In this document: piece by piece, positions 63,253 through 64,000 of the stretch
Layout: the number at the start of each line of letters is the position of its first letter
Numbering within the stretch: the first letter of the stretch is position 1
NCBI RefSeq assembly: GCF_001636845.1
Contig: NZ_LITT01000035.1
Location: 1-64,000 of the forward strand
DNA: 64,000 nucleotides
Source: Clostridium ljungdahlii
Lineage (GTDB): Bacteria; Bacillota; Clostridia; Clostridiales; Clostridiaceae
Reading direction: 5' to 3'
Notes under the pieces: generated by a model
Database searches by the model: none
Told to the model about the DNA's origin: nothing
The model's input: only the letters and a program-made list of their open reading frames with translations
Translations under genes and position numbers: made by a program

Positions 63253-64000
63253 TTATAGCTTATGAATTTTTTCTCTGTTATTCTTTACACCTTTAGTTGC
63301 ATTTCTTGTATCGTAAACAATTTTAGCTCTTTCTGCCACAGCTTCATAATCGTAAGAGCTGTGATCTGTAGTTATAATTACTATATCAGATTCATCTATT
63401 ACATCTTCCCATTTTACTGTATGATATACTTTTCCACCGCGTTTGAATTCAGGAATAAATGGATCACTTACAATTACTTCCGCTCCATTTTTCTCCAAGT
63501 GATCTATTACTTTAAGGGCTGGTGACTCTCTTAAATCATCTATATCCTTCTTATAAGCTACTCCAAGAAGAAGTACTTTTGCACCATTCATAGCTTTTTT
63601 ATGTCCATTTAAAAGCTTCATAGCATTGTCAACTACAAATTCTGGCATAAAGTCATTTATTTCTCCAGACGTTTCTATTAATTTTGTATGATAATCATAT
63701 TCTTTTGCTTTCCATGAAAGATAAAATGGATCAAGAGGTATACAATGTCCTCCAAGTCCTGGTCCTGGATAAAAAGCCATAAAGCCATAAGGTTTTGTTT
63801 TGGCTGCATCTATTACTTCCCATACGTCTATTCCCATTCTTTCACAAAGTACAGCCATTTCGTTGGCAAGACCTATGTTTATATTTCTGAAAGTATTTTC
63901 AAGTATCTTCTCCATTTCTGCTACTGCAGGACAAGATACAGTATATATTTCACTTTCCAATATATTTCTATAAAGTGTAGCTGCCACTTCTGTACATTCA
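63253..64000 (-). CDS. UDP-N-acetylglucosamine 6-dehydrogenase (WbpA-like), C-terminal part
   Basis: The gene runs off the window. Visible are about 249 residues: the linker (RNINIGLANEMAVLCERMGI), the catalytic cysteine region GGHCIPLDPFYLSWKAKEYD and the C-terminal UDP-binding domain ending VYDTRNATKGVKNNREK. It makes the uronic acid by two oxidations of the UDP sugar. It is the upstream-most visible gene of the minus-strand pathway (A, B, D, I-like order). Confidence 0.92.
   Translation of the reverse strand, partial: ECTEVAATLYRNILESEIYTVSCPAVAEMEKILENTFRNINIGLANEMAVLCERMGIDVWEVIDAAKTKPYGFMAFYPGPGLGGHCIPLDPFYLSWKAKEYDYHTKLIETSGEINDFMPEFVVDNAMKLLNGHKKAMNGAKVLLLGVAYKKDIDDLRESPALKVIDHLEKNGAEVIVSDPFIPEFKRGGKVYHTVKWEDVIDESDIVIITTDHSSYDYEAVAERAKIVYDTRNATKGVKNNREKIHKL

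Noticed and set aside
1-64000. CRISPR arrays, tRNA, rRNA, reverse transcriptase with retron RNA, diversity-generating retroelement
   Set aside because: No regularly spaced direct repeats, no cloverleaf or rRNA sequence and no reverse transcriptase motif were recognised in any frame.

Overview
The window is low-GC DNA from a spore-forming Clostridium sensu stricto. The evidence is the spoIIAA-spoIIAB-sigF operon, YunB, a PdaA-type deacetylase, strong AGGAGG-type ribosome sites and frequent TTG/GTG starts. It may come from the C. kluyveri/C. ljungdahlii group, but the species cannot be fixed from this sequence. No tRNA, rRNA or CRISPR array was recognised.

Bases 1 to about 37,200 are accessory DNA: short hypothetical genes, nucleases, recombinases, decayed genes and palindromic elements. 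Regions in order: a chemoreceptor-like protein and decayed genes (0.1-3.9 kb); a winged-helix-like protein followed by an OLD-type ATPase/TOPRIM protein (4.2-6.5 kb); a GIY-YIG nuclease translationally coupled to an HExxH metalloprotease (6.8-8.0 kb); an internally deleted IS66 element (8.0-8.7 kb); an unknown protein, a potassium-channel-like protein and a repeat/SH3 membrane protein (9.1-12.9 kb); a dGTPase followed by an HNH protein (13.2-16.0 kb); a serine recombinase, a RelA/SpoT-domain protein and a HEPN-like protein (16.6-20.1 kb); a degenerate Ig-like surface-protein gene, a GIY-YIG gene behind an 18-bp-arm palindrome, and a tyrosine recombinase (20.1-23.0 kb); assorted small genes and debris (23.2-26.6 kb); a helicase-like gene, a 34-codon gene and a DUF3883-like nuclease gene bordered by a foldback element (26.9-30.5 kb); more small genes including a third GIY-YIG protein (31-34.5 kb); and a recombinase-led operon (35.0-37.2 kb) ending beside yebC.

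From 37.3 kb the content is core chromosome: yebC, a YigZ-family gene, a MocR-type regulator, hflX, hpt, yunB, a class A penicillin-binding protein, the spoIIA operon, a frameshifted adenine methyltransferase, a PdaA-type gene and an Rrf2 regulator with a 15-bp-arm palindrome upstream. From 53.2 kb to the right edge, minus-strand genes form a surface-polysaccharide locus. It has WbpA/B/D/I-like enzymes for a diacetylated mannuronic-acid-type sugar, an O-antigen ligase-like polymerase or ligase, a glycosyltransferase, a MurJ-type flippase, an acyltransferase, an initiating sugar-phosphate transferase and a TagA-type transferase.

The best candidates for undescribed systems are: (a) the DUF3883-like nuclease, 34-aa protein and helicase-like module at 27-30.5 kb; (b) the winged-helix plus OLD-ATPase pair at 4.2-6.5 kb; (c) the GIY-YIG/metalloprotease pair at 6.8-8.0 kb; and (d) two inverted long hairpins with fully complementary loops at 58.5-58.9 kb. 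All functional assignments come from reading motifs; no database search was run.
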